Source: Planctomycetaceae bacterium (GTDB taxonomy: Bacteria; Planctomycetota; Planctomycetia; Pirellulales; Pirellulaceae). Taken from it: a stretch of 18,607 nucleotides of DNA. Position numbers and translations under genes: made by a program. Of the stretch, positions 1 through 8,083 are shown piece after piece (position 1 is the first letter of the stretch; every line of letters begins with the position of its first letter). The stretch covers positions 1-18,607 of the forward strand of contig SXHS01000346.1 in assembly GCA_005773145.1 (NCBI GenBank), in the 5' to 3' direction. Below the pieces are notes generated by a model, which did not search any database, was not told the DNA's origin, and was given only the letters and a program-made list of their open reading frames with translations.

Positions 1-599
1 CAGCCGTAGCGTTGTTCCCAGGCCGCGCGCATCTCCGCGATGTGAGCGTCGCTGGGGAGACGTTGCTCCCGTTGTGCGTCGGAAAACTCCTGAGTGAATT
101 GCTTCAGGGACGGCGTCACTTCGTCCAGCGATTCCTCGTCGAGGTGATCGATAAACAGGACGCCATTGAGATGATCGATCTCGTGCTGGACCACTCGGGC
201 AAACATACCGTCAATACGTTGCTCGAATTCGTCTCCGGACAGCTCAAAGGCATGCAGGATGACCTCCTCAGGTCGCCGCACGTTTGCATAGACACCAGGC
301 AAGCTCAGGCAGCCCTCTTGCTTTTCTCGGGTTCCACGAGGAAGGCGTAGGACCGGATTCAAGAATACGCGTTCTTCCCCCTCGTGGGGATTTCCCGCAA
401 GGTTCATCACGAACATCCGTAGCGGCAGATCGATTTGATTGGCGGCCAAACCAATCCCCTCAGCTTCGTACATCAACTGGAACATGCGGCTGGCGACTTC
501 TCGCAGGTCTCGGTCGACCCGTTGAATGGTACAGGAGCGATAGCGCAAGGTTGGATGCGGATACTTGATGATGCTGATTTCGTTCGGTGGCCTAATCAC
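1..599 (-). CDS. def: Peptide deformylase (3' end beyond window)
   Basis: Removes the N-formyl group from the initiator methionine of new proteins in the cytoplasm, using a bound metal. All three family motifs are visible on the minus strand: GIGLAANQ (about residues 46-53), EGCLSLPG, which holds the metal-ligand cysteine, and QHEIDHLNG, which holds the HExxH metal site. The N-terminus reads ISIIKYPHPTLRYRS, typical of the family. I chose a GTG start at 599 because no in-frame ATG lies upstream of the conserved start and a purine-rich GGAAGAG precedes the GTG by about 6 bases. About 199 codons are present and the stop lies before position 1, so the protein has a C-terminal extension compared with the roughly 170-residue E. 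coli enzyme. It is divergent from the phosphoesterase gene at 786. The identification is very secure; the exact start is moderately so. Confidence 0.95.
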   Translation of the reverse strand, partial: MIRPPNEISIIKYPHPTLRYRSCTIQRVDRDLREVASRMFQLMYEAEGIGLAANQIDLPLRMFVMNLAGNPHEGEERVFLNPVLRLPRGTREKQEGCLSLPGVYANVRRPEEVILHAFELSGDEFEQRIDGMFARVVQHEIDHLNGVLFIDHLDEESLDEVTPSLKQFTQEFSDAQREQRLPSDAHIAEMRAAWEQRYG

Positions 600-662
600 A
601 GGGGATCTCTTCCAGGAAAGTTTACGTAAAGGAGTGGGGGAACGTCGCGCACTCCGAGACAC

Positions 663-668
663 ATTATA
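663..668 (-). promoter_or_regulatory. Candidate -10 box for def
   Basis: A perfect TATAAT on the minus strand in the 186-base divergent gap between def and the phosphoesterase gene. It would give a leader of about 55 bases before the GTG at 599. I see no good TTGACA-like -35 at 16-18 bases, so this rests on the -10 match alone. Confidence 0.3.
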
Positions 669-785
669 AGGTGATGAGGGTCGGCAAGTTGACCCCCAGC
701 AGCCCTCAGCCTAGACTGAAGCCCTAATCGGCGTGCCGCCCAGCTGCGACACCCGGGGAGGTCGCCGGACGGGAAGAGGATACTC

Positions 786-1628
786 ATGCCACGCATCGGT
801 TGGATCACCGATATTCACCTGAACTTCTTGGAACCGCCCCAGTTTACCCATTGGCTCAAGTCGCTGAGAGCCGAGGGCCTGGATGCCCTGTTGGTCGGCG
901 GTGACATTAGCGAAGCACTATCCGTGGTGGACTGGCTGATCCGACTGGACGAGGCCTTGCGCGTCCCCATCTATTTTGTGCTCGGCAATCATGATTTCTA
1001 TCATGGCGGCATTGAGTTGGTGCGCAGCCGCGTCCGCCAACTCGGCCGCCAGCATCCGCGGCTCTGCTTCCTGACGGAAAGTCCCCCCGTGGCCCTGACG
1101 CCTGAGATTGGGCTGGTGGGCCATGACGGCTGGGCGGATGGAAGGGTCGGTGACTATCAGCGATCCTACGTGATGATGAACGATTATCGGTTGATCGAGG
1201 AGCTGGCGGGCTGGACCAAATTAGAGCGTTGGTCGTTGCTCAAGTCCCTTGGGGACGCTGCGGCGGCGCACATCAGTCGCGTGCTACCTGAAGCCTTGCG
1301 GCGGTTTTCGTCGGTCTACCTGCTGACCCACGTCCCACCACTGCGCGAGGCCTGTTGGTACGAAGGGGCCATATCGGATGACGAGTGGGCGCCCCACTTT
1401 ACCTGCCAGGCGATGGGGGACGCGATTCTATCCGTCATGCGAGACCATCCCACGAAACGGTTGACCGTACTCTGCGGGCACACGCACAGCCCGGGCGAAG
1501 CGACTCCCTTGCCGAATGTGCGAATCCTCACCGGAGCCGCCAAATACGGCGAACCGGCCATTCCCCAGATTTTCCAATTGCCGCCGGGAGTGGCCGAGCC
1601 CCAGGCACGCCGAACGCCGGAATCATGA
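786..1628 (+). CDS. Calcineurin-like metallophosphoesterase
   Basis: A 280-residue cytoplasmic phosphoesterase of the dinuclear-metal calcineurin-like superfamily. The ordered metal motifs are all visible: D9-x-H11, GGD (D40), GNHD (N68, H69), H182 in THVPP, and GHTH (H232, H234). The substrate cannot be read from the sequence; relatives cleave phosphomonoesters or phosphodiesters such as nucleotides, UDP-sugars or phosphoproteins. No signal peptide is seen. The ATG at 786 is preceded by AAGAGGA at about 5 bases, a good ribosome site. The stop codon overlaps the start of the next gene in an ATGA arrangement, so the two are probably translated together. Confidence is high for the fold and enzyme class and low for the biological role. 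Confidence 0.88.
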   Translation: MPRIGWITDIHLNFLEPPQFTHWLKSLRAEGLDALLVGGDISEALSVVDWLIRLDEALRVPIYFVLGNHDFYHGGIELVRSRVRQLGRQHPRLCFLTESPPVALTPEIGLVGHDGWADGRVGDYQRSYVMMNDYRLIEELAGWTKLERWSLLKSLGDAAAAHISRVLPEALRRFSSVYLLTHVPPLREACWYEGAISDDEWAPHFTCQAMGDAILSVMRDHPTKRLTVLCGHTHSPGEATPLPNVRILTGAAKYGEPAIPQIFQLPPGVAEPQARRTPES

Positions 1629-2461
1629 ACATGCGACTGGCGATCTGCAACGAGACGTTTCGTGAATGGGAATCGGAGCGGGCCTTTGCCACCGCGCGAC
1701 AGCTGGGCTATGAGGGAATCGAATTCGCGCCCTTCACTTTGGGCGCAGACGCGTCAGCCATCAGCCGACCGCAACGCGAGCTGGTTCGACGCCAGCTGGC
1801 CAGTGCAGGGCTGGATGCGGTCGGCCTGCATTGGCTGTTGGCCGGCACCGACGGGTACTATTTAACTTCACCTGAGGTTGCCGTGCGGCGTAGAACGTCC
1901 GCGTACCTGGGTCAATTAGCCGAGCTATGCCGCGACCTGGGCGGAAACATCATGGTGCTCGGCTCCCCCGCGCAGCGCAATCTGCTCCCTGGTATCGCGC
2001 ACGATCAGGCGGTTGACTTCGCGGCCGACGTGTTACGGAAAGCGGTCCCGACCTTGGAGGCCTACCAAGTAACCCTGGCAGTTGAGCCGCTGGGACCTCA
2101 AGAGGGCAATTTCCTGAACACGACGGCCGCCGGGATCGATTTGGTCCAACGGGTGAACAACCCCCAAGTTCAACTGCACTTGGACGTCAAAGCCATGTGC
2201 AGCGAAGGGCAACCGCTGTCCGAATTGATCCGCCAAGGCGCTCCCTACCTTGCGCATTTTCACGTCAATGATCCGAACTTGCGGGGGCCGGGCATGGGGG
2301 AGGTGGATTTCATGCCAATCCTGCAAGCCCTTCACGATGTCGGTTATGAGCGATGGCTATCCGTTGAGGTGTTCGACTATGAGCCAGGGGTCGAAGCCCT
2401 CGCCTCGGAAAGCATCCGCACGCTCCGGCAATGCCTGGGCCAGATCGCGGCCCGGCAATAG
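1625..2461 (+). CDS. Sugar phosphate isomerase/epimerase-like TIM barrel
   Basis: A 278-residue protein of the xylose-isomerase-like TIM-barrel family (AP endonuclease family 2 superfamily). Members isomerise or epimerise ketoses, hydroxypyruvate or inositol derivatives. Likely metal ligands at barrel strand ends are E154 (AVEPLG), D187 (LHLDVKA), H213 (HFHVND) and E248 (SVEVFDY), the usual Glu-Asp-His-Glu set. The substrate is not identifiable from sequence alone. I chose the ATG at 1625, which overlaps the previous stop as ATGA; an ATG at 1631 is a possible alternative, and reading further upstream would overlap the phosphoesterase by some 240 bases. There is no signal peptide. The stop is 15 bases from the end of the convergent CHAD gene, leaving no room for a separate terminator hairpin. 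Confidence 0.85.
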   Translation: MNMRLAICNETFREWESERAFATARQLGYEGIEFAPFTLGADASAISRPQRELVRRQLASAGLDAVGLHWLLAGTDGYYLTSPEVAVRRRTSAYLGQLAELCRDLGGNIMVLGSPAQRNLLPGIAHDQAVDFAADVLRKAVPTLEAYQVTLAVEPLGPQEGNFLNTTAAGIDLVQRVNNPQVQLHLDVKAMCSEGQPLSELIRQGAPYLAHFHVNDPNLRGPGMGEVDFMPILQALHDVGYERWLSVEVFDYEPGVEALASESIRTLRQCLGQIAARQ

Positions 2462-2476
2462 TCGGCGGGTATCAGC

Positions 2477-3442
2477 TCAACCAGCGTATCGCGTCAGTGA
2501 AGCATGCAGCTGGGCCGACTGTTGCACCGTCCACCACGTGCGGAAGCGGTCCAGCCCTTGCGACATGTGAGCCAGTTCGTATTCGAGCAGGATCTTGAGG
2601 GCCGAACCCTGTTCCTCGTCGACCCGACCATCATCGGACACGTCTTCGAGCCATTCGCGCAACCGCTGCGCAGCCGATTCATGATCGTTGATCGCCCCCA
2701 GCTTTTCCTGAATGTCACGCATGGCGAGATAGGCACCCTCGCGGAAGGAGGAATCGTACGCCCCCACCAGCAACTCCATGGCATACCGCAATTTCTTACC
2801 CTTGATGCGAATCTGGTGCAGGGTCTCGATATCGTCCCACGGCTCGCTCGCCAGTGCGAAGAATTTATCAATCAAGCGGCGCAGGATGCGGGGTGCTGCT
2901 TCCGCCAACAGCGGCTCAGGTCCAGGTTCCCTCCAGCTGACCTCGGCGATCGTATGGCGCATGCGCCGCACGAACTGTCGCTTTCGTAGACGGCGCAATT
3001 GCTTCACAAGCGGGGCTTGCGCGGCCTGACGATGGCGCATGAGCAGCGGTTGAAGGACGGCGGCCGCCTGCCGGACCTGCGGATCACCCTGGGACTCCCA
3101 ACGCTGGGCCAGCACATCCAAATCGCGGGCATCACCCGCAGCCCGGCGCACATGCCGCAGCTTCCGGGTCAGCCATTTGCGTCGTCGAGCCGGTATCAAG
3201 TCACGAAACATTTCCACCGCAGCGACGGCTCGGCGTGTTGCCACGCGCAGCTGATGGACGTACTCGACATTGTCCGCCGGCGCATGCATTGCCGCGCGCA
3301 CGAGGTGACGCGGCACCAGCGGCAAACGTTGCTGCAAAGCAGCGCGGGCCACGGCAGAAAGGGGCGAGTTTTGGTCCACACCGCCCAACCACTTGCCACG
3401 CCCTTTGATGTGCCCACGATTTGACTTGCCAGCGCGACCCAT
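2477..3442 (-). CDS. CHAD-domain protein (polyphosphate-associated)
   Basis: A 321-residue, strongly basic, helical CHAD protein. The duplicated signature is clear: repeat 1 has VHQLRVATRR (62-71) and LRHVRRAAGDARDLDVL (95-111), and repeat 2 has LHQIRIKGKKLRY (208-220) and IQEKLGAINDHESA (244-257). CHAD domains have been shown to bind polyphosphate through conserved basic residues and to localise to polyP granules. No CYTH domain is attached; this is a CHAD-only protein with a short basic N-terminal tail. The start at 3442 has GAAGGG upstream and lies 32 bases after the ppx stop. A longer reading from 3517 would overlap ppx and adds unconserved sequence. It probably forms an operon with ppx. 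The family call is secure; a role in polyP granule organisation is inferred. Confidence 0.92.
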   Translation of the reverse strand: MGRAGKSNRGHIKGRGKWLGGVDQNSPLSAVARAALQQRLPLVPRHLVRAAMHAPADNVEYVHQLRVATRRAVAAVEMFRDLIPARRRKWLTRKLRHVRRAAGDARDLDVLAQRWESQGDPQVRQAAAVLQPLLMRHRQAAQAPLVKQLRRLRKRQFVRRMRHTIAEVSWREPGPEPLLAEAAPRILRRLIDKFFALASEPWDDIETLHQIRIKGKKLRYAMELLVGAYDSSFREGAYLAMRDIQEKLGAINDHESAAQRLREWLEDVSDDGRVDEEQGSALKILLEYELAHMSQGLDRFRTWWTVQQSAQLHASLTRYAG

Positions 3443-3474
3443 GATGGACCCTTCGTCATTCTCTCGGACACGCG

Positions 3475-5070
3475 TTAGTGCGCGCCCGTGCCATCCTGAG
3501 ACTGAGCGTGTATCCATACCTCCTTGTTGAACACCTTTTCAAACATCGCCACGCGACGGCGTGCCGCCCATAAATCCACTTCCGGATCGCCGTCGGCTTG
3601 CACAGCCATCCGAATTTTGTAGCCGTCGACATCTAGCTGTACCGATCGCACCGTCTGGTTGTGACTGCGATCCAGCGCGACCGCCAGCCGCAGTATGGCG
3701 ACCATCTGCCGCACACGCTGCTGCTCATCCGCTGAAAGGTGCCGAAAGTTCGCATGCTTTCGTTTCGGCTTGGCTCCACGATGGTAGCGGGCCACGTTGG
3801 CGATGAGTTCCAGTTCGTGACGGCGGTATCCGGGCAATTGGCTGTTCAGAATCAATTGATACGAATGTTTATGATGTTGCTGATAATTGATCAAATAGCC
3901 GACATCCTGCAGCATGGCGGCCGCTTGGAGAATCGCCTGGTCTTGTGGGCATAACTCCAAGGGTTCAGCCAATTGGGTGAAGATCTGCTCAGCCAGAAAA
4001 GCGACGTGTTGGGAATGAGCCCAATCCGCGCCGCAGCTGGAAGCAAATCGCTTGATCGCTTCTTGTTGGTGTTCCGTATCCCCCACGGTTGGGCAAAGCC
4101 GGTCCAACATCGTGTATAGGAGACCGTCGCGAACTCCTCCCGTGTGCACTTGCAGAATGTTGACTTTGAGATGTTTCATGATACGGTCGATCACTGCCAG
4201 GCCGGCAATGATGATATCCGCGCGATCGGCGGAGAGCCCCGGTACATTGCGTCGCTGCTTGGGGCTGAAGCTGCGCAAGCGATCGAGGATGTGCCGTACC
4301 TGGGCACGGGTCGTTCGATATCCCCAGAGCATGGTACTGGGCTGGCCTTTGCTGGCCATCAATACGGAGGCCATGCTGGTGAAAGTCCCACCAGTCCCAA
4401 ACAATACCTGCGGCACGAAGGGGGGAGACTTGAGTTTTTTCTTTAAGGTTCGGTCGATATGCTGCAGCATGTAGTCGTAGTCATCGCCGAATAATCGAGC
4501 CGAAGTTCCGTACATTTCGGTGAGTCGCACCGCCCCCAAGGGAGTTGAACAGATTGCCTCGATGTGATTCCCGGATGCCAAGACCAATTCGGTACTGCCC
4601 CCGCCGATATCCGCCACGGCGATATTGCGGTCGGCGACCTCATAGGCACGTTGCACGCTAAGAAAAGCGTACTTCGCTTCCTGCTCGGCACTGATCACCT
4701 CGACTTCCAGCCCTGTTTCTTCGCGTACAACCTGGCAAAACTCCTCACCGTTCTCGGCCTCGCGTACCGCACAGGTGGCGATGGTTCGCAGGTGTGTTGC
4801 CTGTTGACCTTCCGCCAATTTCTTGAACCGTCGGAGGGCGGCCAGGCTGGCTTGTACCGATTCGGAGTCGAGCCTTCGAGTGGAATCGAGAGAGCGGGCC
4901 AATCGAGTGGAGGCGCGTTCCTCATCCAGTACGCGAAAGTGCCCACCCGGTGCAGGCTGAGCCACCACCAGGCGAATACTGTTGGACCCGATATCGATGG
5001 CGGCCAAGCGGTCGTTTGGGGCTGCTTCTCCAGCGGTTGGAACGCTCCCCATGACCGTTTCGGTTGTCAT
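3475..5070 (-). CDS. ppx: Exopolyphosphatase, Ppx/GppA family
   Basis: Releases phosphate from the ends of polyphosphate, or hydrolyses pppGpp, in the cytoplasm. The 531-residue protein has the acetate-kinase/actin-like fold: AIDIGSNSIRLVV (24-36), the ISAEQEAKYAF segment (126-136), VADIGGGSTELVL (152-164) and GTGGTFTSMAS (225-235). A C-terminal HD-type helical domain spans roughly 335-530, with H352, the segment LQDVGYLINYQQHHKHSY (387-404) and ARYHRG (427-432). The first half of the HD pair is Gln (Q388-D389). Length matches the long, two-module Ppx form. I chose the ATG at 5070 because AGGTGG sits about 5 bases upstream; an extension to 5157 lacks conserved sequence. CHAD follows 32 bases later, and ppk1 is divergent across a 316-base gap. 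Ppx rather than GppA is favoured by context, not proven. Confidence 0.93.
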   Translation of the reverse strand: MTTETVMGSVPTAGEAAPNDRLAAIDIGSNSIRLVVAQPAPGGHFRVLDEERASTRLARSLDSTRRLDSESVQASLAALRRFKKLAEGQQATHLRTIATCAVREAENGEEFCQVVREETGLEVEVISAEQEAKYAFLSVQRAYEVADRNIAVADIGGGSTELVLASGNHIEAICSTPLGAVRLTEMYGTSARLFGDDYDYMLQHIDRTLKKKLKSPPFVPQVLFGTGGTFTSMASVLMASKGQPSTMLWGYRTTRAQVRHILDRLRSFSPKQRRNVPGLSADRADIIIAGLAVIDRIMKHLKVNILQVHTGGVRDGLLYTMLDRLCPTVGDTEHQQEAIKRFASSCGADWAHSQHVAFLAEQIFTQLAEPLELCPQDQAILQAAAMLQDVGYLINYQQHHKHSYQLILNSQLPGYRRHELELIANVARYHRGAKPKRKHANFRHLSADEQQRVRQMVAILRLAVALDRSHNQTVRSVQLDVDGYKIRMAVQADGDPEVDLWAARRRVAMFEKVFNKEVWIHAQSQDGTGAH

Positions 5071-5386
5071 ATTGCCACCTTTGCCGCTTCGAGGCCCGGC
5101 CCCCCGACACACCGGGTACAATCGGCACGAGCCAACCGTCCCCGGCGCCCCCCGCACACAGCCGACATACGCAACTGCAAGCTACATTTTTGGGGGAGAG
5201 GCGCACGGATCGGGGTGAGGCCCTCCCCATGGTAGCCCGAAAAGCAGTCACAGTCCACCGACGAAACACTGTTATGGACGACGTCAACTAAGACGCCGAG
5301 GCGAACATCGGGCACCCGCTGCATCGCACTGTCCGCCAGGCGGGTGGACCACCTGGCAACTCCCCAGACGGGCGGAGTCCGGTACA
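5071..5386. other. Divergent control region between ppx and ppk1
   Basis: A 316-base non-coding stretch that must hold the promoters for both polyP gene pairs. I see no convincing gene in it. It carries two plus-strand copies of a near-repeat, GGTACAAT-GGCA-CGAG, at 5115-5130 and 5381-5397, each centred on a TACAAT that resembles a -10 box. No clear Pho-box tandem and no strong minus-strand promoter was recognised. Confidence 0.5.
5117..5122 (+). promoter_or_regulatory. Candidate -10 box (TACAAT), distal
   Basis: TACAAT within GGTACAATCGGCACGAG, reading towards ppk1 about 265 bases upstream of it. It nearly repeats the sequence that overlaps the ppk1 start. There is no recognisable -35, so this is a weak call supported mainly by the repetition. 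Confidence 0.2.
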
Positions 5387-5388
5387 AT
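5383..5388 (+). promoter_or_regulatory. Candidate -10 box overlapping the ppk1 start
   Basis: TACAAT whose last two bases are the first two of the ATG at 5387. If it is a real -10 element, transcription would begin near 5395, so the ppk1 message would start just before the second in-frame ATG at 5399 and be nearly leaderless. No -35 is evident. Confidence 0.25.
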
Positions 5389-7591
5389 GGCAACGAGCAT
5401 GAATCCGACCAACGCACCCGTCGAACACTTTATCAATCGCGAGCTCAGCTGGCTCGAATTCAACGCGCGCGTGCTGGAGGAGGCTCAGGATCCGGGCAAT
5501 CCGCTGTTGGAACGGCTCAAATTCTTGGCCATCTTCAGTTCTAACTTGGATGAGTTTTTCATGGTGCGCGTGGCGGGCTTGCGTGAGCAGGCTTTTGGTG
5601 AATGCGTGCCGCAGGATGTTAATCCGGACGGGCTCAAAGCCTTACCTCAATTGCAGTTGATTGCGCGTCGAACCAAGGAGTTGGTGGCGGCCCAATATCG
5701 ATGTTGGAACGAACAGGTGCTCCCGGCGTTGGCCGAGCAAGGCATCCGAATCCTGCCCTATATCGAGTTGAGACGCAACAAGGGAATGCGGCGCTACTTC
5801 GAGGAAACGATTCTTCCCATTCTGACGCCGACGGCGATCGACCCGAGCCATCCTCGTCCCCGTTACCAAAACCGCGGGCTCTATTTGGCCGCCCTGCTGC
5901 GGCGCATGTCGGGGAAGGGACCGCGTCATATGTACTCCGTGGTGCATTTGCCACAGGTCCTGCCGCGACTCGTCCCTGTCCCCAATCAGCCTCTGCATTT
6001 CATTTGGCTGGAGGACTTGATTGCCGACAAGCTGCCCGACTTATATGGCGGGTTTCGTCCAGAGTGTTCTGCCCTATTTCGCATCACTCGCGATAGCGAT
6101 ATTGATCTGATCCAACAAGAATCGGACGATATGCTGCGTTTGATCGAGGAGCGACTTAAAGAGCGTCGTCGTGCGGATGCGGTGCGACTGGAAGTCACGG
6201 AGGGAGCGAACGACGATCTGCTGGAAGTGATTTTGGAGCGGGAGCAGCTACGGGGTCTGGCTGATAAAGATCTGGAGGGATATTCCGAAATCTATCGAGT
6301 TGGCGGACCTCTCGACCTGACGGGGCTGCTGACATTGCTGAAGCTGCCAAACCTGGAAGGCTTGCGCGACGCACCGTTTCGACCGCGACTGCCGCGGGGA
6401 CTGCGACGCCCAGGGGTGGATCTATTTGCGGCGATTGCTCGACGCGACGTACTGTTACACCATCCGTTCGAATCCTTTGGCCCGGTGGTGGAGTTTATTC
6501 AGCGGGCCGCCCAGGATCCTCAGGTCTTGGCCATTAAACAGACGCTCTATCGTACCAGCGGTGATTCGCCGATTGTGCGGGCCTTGATGGAGGCCGCTGA
6601 GCGGGGCAAACACGTGACCGCCCTGGTGGAACTGCAGGCCCGCTTCGATGAGGAGGCCAATGTTAGCTGGGCGCGGCTCATGGAACGTGCGGGGGTGCAC
6701 GTCGTCTATGGGTTCATGGATCTGAAAACCCACTGCAAAGTATCCCTAGTCGTCCGACAAGAAGGGGATTCCGTGCGGCGTTATGTCCATTTGGGGACCG
6801 GGAATTACAACCCGGCGACGGCCCTGGTCTACACCGACATGGGGCTGTTCACCGCCGACCCCGACTTGGCCACCGATGTATCGGCCCTGTTCAATCTCCT
6901 GACCGGTTACTCACAGGGCCATCATTGGCGCAAACTAGTCGTTGCGCCCCAAGATCTGCATCGTCGCACCGTCGCCTTGATTGACGCACAGACCACCCAG
7001 GCCAGCAAAGGGAAGCCTGCCCGCATCTTCGCCAAGCTGAATTCGCTGGTGGATGCTCAGGTGATCGAAGCGTTGTATCGCGCCGGTCAAGCAGGAGTTT
7101 CGATTGATCTTGTGATTCGCGGCATCTGCTGCCTGCGTCCCGGTATTCCAGGGGTCTCGGAAAACATTCGCGTGCGCAGCATTGTGGACCGTTTCCTCGA
7201 GCACAGCCGCGTCATGGTCTTCGGGCCCGATGAGTCGGCGAAGATTTTTCTCTCCAGCGCCGATTGGATGCCTCGCAATTTTTATCGTCGCGTGGAGGTC
7301 ATGTACCCAATCAGCTCCCCGCAATTGCAAAAGCGCATCCTTAAGGAGATTGTTCCTGCTTACCTTCGAGACAACGTGCATTCGCGATTGCTGCTTGCCA
7401 ATGGTCAGTACAAGTACGCCAAGCGATCGCCGGAGGAGCCCACCTATCGATGCCAGGAAGAGTTGCTCAAACTACCCGCCGACTTGGCGTTAACTCCAAG
7501 CCAGCTCCCGGCCTCTTCCGTATCGCCACCGGGGGACGGTAAAACACGCAGGCCCCGCAAACGGTCAACCAAGTTGCCAAAGGCCCGGTGA
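5387..7591 (+). CDS. ppk1: Polyphosphate kinase 1
   Basis: Reversibly transfers the ATP gamma-phosphate onto growing polyphosphate, through a phosphohistidine. The 734-residue length is normal for PPK1. The N-terminal domain starts FINRELSWLEFNARVLEEA and contains LAIFSSNLDEFFMVRVAG (47-64). The phospholipase-D-like C-terminal half has the autophosphorylated histidine in KTHCK (H449), HLGTGNYNP (468-476), the second histidine in LEHSRVMVF (H606) and SSADWMPRNFYRRVE (623-637). A basic, Ser/Pro/Lys-rich tail (about 704-734) is extra. The start is either ATG 5387, with GGAG 9 bases upstream, or ATG 5399; both leave the conserved domain intact. The stop codon shares a base with the sixA start (TGATG). 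Identification is essentially certain. Confidence 0.97.
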   Translation: MATSMNPTNAPVEHFINRELSWLEFNARVLEEAQDPGNPLLERLKFLAIFSSNLDEFFMVRVAGLREQAFGECVPQDVNPDGLKALPQLQLIARRTKELVAAQYRCWNEQVLPALAEQGIRILPYIELRRNKGMRRYFEETILPILTPTAIDPSHPRPRYQNRGLYLAALLRRMSGKGPRHMYSVVHLPQVLPRLVPVPNQPLHFIWLEDLIADKLPDLYGGFRPECSALFRITRDSDIDLIQQESDDMLRLIEERLKERRRADAVRLEVTEGANDDLLEVILEREQLRGLADKDLEGYSEIYRVGGPLDLTGLLTLLKLPNLEGLRDAPFRPRLPRGLRRPGVDLFAAIARRDVLLHHPFESFGPVVEFIQRAAQDPQVLAIKQTLYRTSGDSPIVRALMEAAERGKHVTALVELQARFDEEANVSWARLMERAGVHVVYGFMDLKTHCKVSLVVRQEGDSVRRYVHLGTGNYNPATALVYTDMGLFTADPDLATDVSALFNLLTGYSQGHHWRKLVVAPQDLHRRTVALIDAQTTQASKGKPARIFAKLNSLVDAQVIEALYRAGQAGVSIDLVIRGICCLRPGIPGVSENIRVRSIVDRFLEHSRVMVFGPDESAKIFLSSADWMPRNFYRRVEVMYPISSPQLQKRILKEIVPAYLRDNVHSRLLLANGQYKYAKRSPEEPTYRCQEELLKLPADLALTPSQLPASSVSPPGDGKTRRPRKRSTKLPKAR

Positions 7592-8082
7592 TGCGACGCC
7601 TGATCCTGCTTCGACATGCCAAGAGTTCCTGGGCGGATTCGGGACAAACCGACCATCAACGGCCGCTCAACACGCGCGGCCGGCATGATGCGCCGCTCAT
7701 GGCTCAGCGCCTCGTCCAATGCGGATGGGAACCACAATGGGTCTTGTGCAGTGACGCGGCACGCACTCGGGAGACGTGGCAACTGATGGCCGACACCTGG
7801 AGCACATCGCCAACCGTGAGTTATAGCCATTCGCTGTATCTCGGCGGACTAAAGCCGTTATCACGCGAGCTCTCAACAGTTCCGGAAGACGTCCAAACGG
7901 TGTTGGCCATTGGCCACAATCCAGGCTGGGAGGAGGCCACGAGTTGGCTCAGCGGAATTCCCACCGAAATGACCACGGCAAACGCCGCCCTGTTGGAACG
8001 TGATCACGAACATTGGTTCGACGCGCTAAGATCGCCAAGCAGTTGGCGACTCTGTGACGTGCTTCGCCCCAAGGAACACTAA
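7591..8082 (+). CDS. sixA: SixA-type phosphohistidine phosphatase
   Basis: A 163-residue histidine phosphatase of the SixA branch. The RHG-type catalytic core is clear: LLRHAKSSW (H9 is the phosphate acceptor, with R8), RPLNTRG (24-30), SDAARTRET (54-62) and the second catalytic histidine in GHNPGWEE (H109). SixA proteins dephosphorylate phosphohistidine on proteins such as HPt domains or PTS components. The ATG at 7591 overlaps the ppk1 stop; a GTG at 7588 is a possible alternative. Coupling to ppk1, which works through a phosphohistidine, and proximity to CHAD suggest a role in polyP metabolism, but the true target is unknown. It ends one base from the end of the convergent DUF1559 gene. 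Confidence 0.9.
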   Translation: MRRLILLRHAKSSWADSGQTDHQRPLNTRGRHDAPLMAQRLVQCGWEPQWVLCSDAARTRETWQLMADTWSTSPTVSYSHSLYLGGLKPLSRELSTVPEDVQTVLAIGHNPGWEEATSWLSGIPTEMTTANAALLERDHEHWFDALRSPSSWRLCDVLRPKEH

Positions 8083-8083
8083 A

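Noticed and set aside
3443..3517. A 25-codon N-terminal extension of the CHAD protein
   Set aside because: It overlaps the end of ppx, is not part of the CHAD fold, and the ATG at 3442 has its own ribosome site.
4564..5235. A 223-codon plus-strand open frame opposite ppx
   Set aside because: It lies antisense to the conserved N-terminal half of Ppx and shows no motif; long antisense frames are expected at this GC content.
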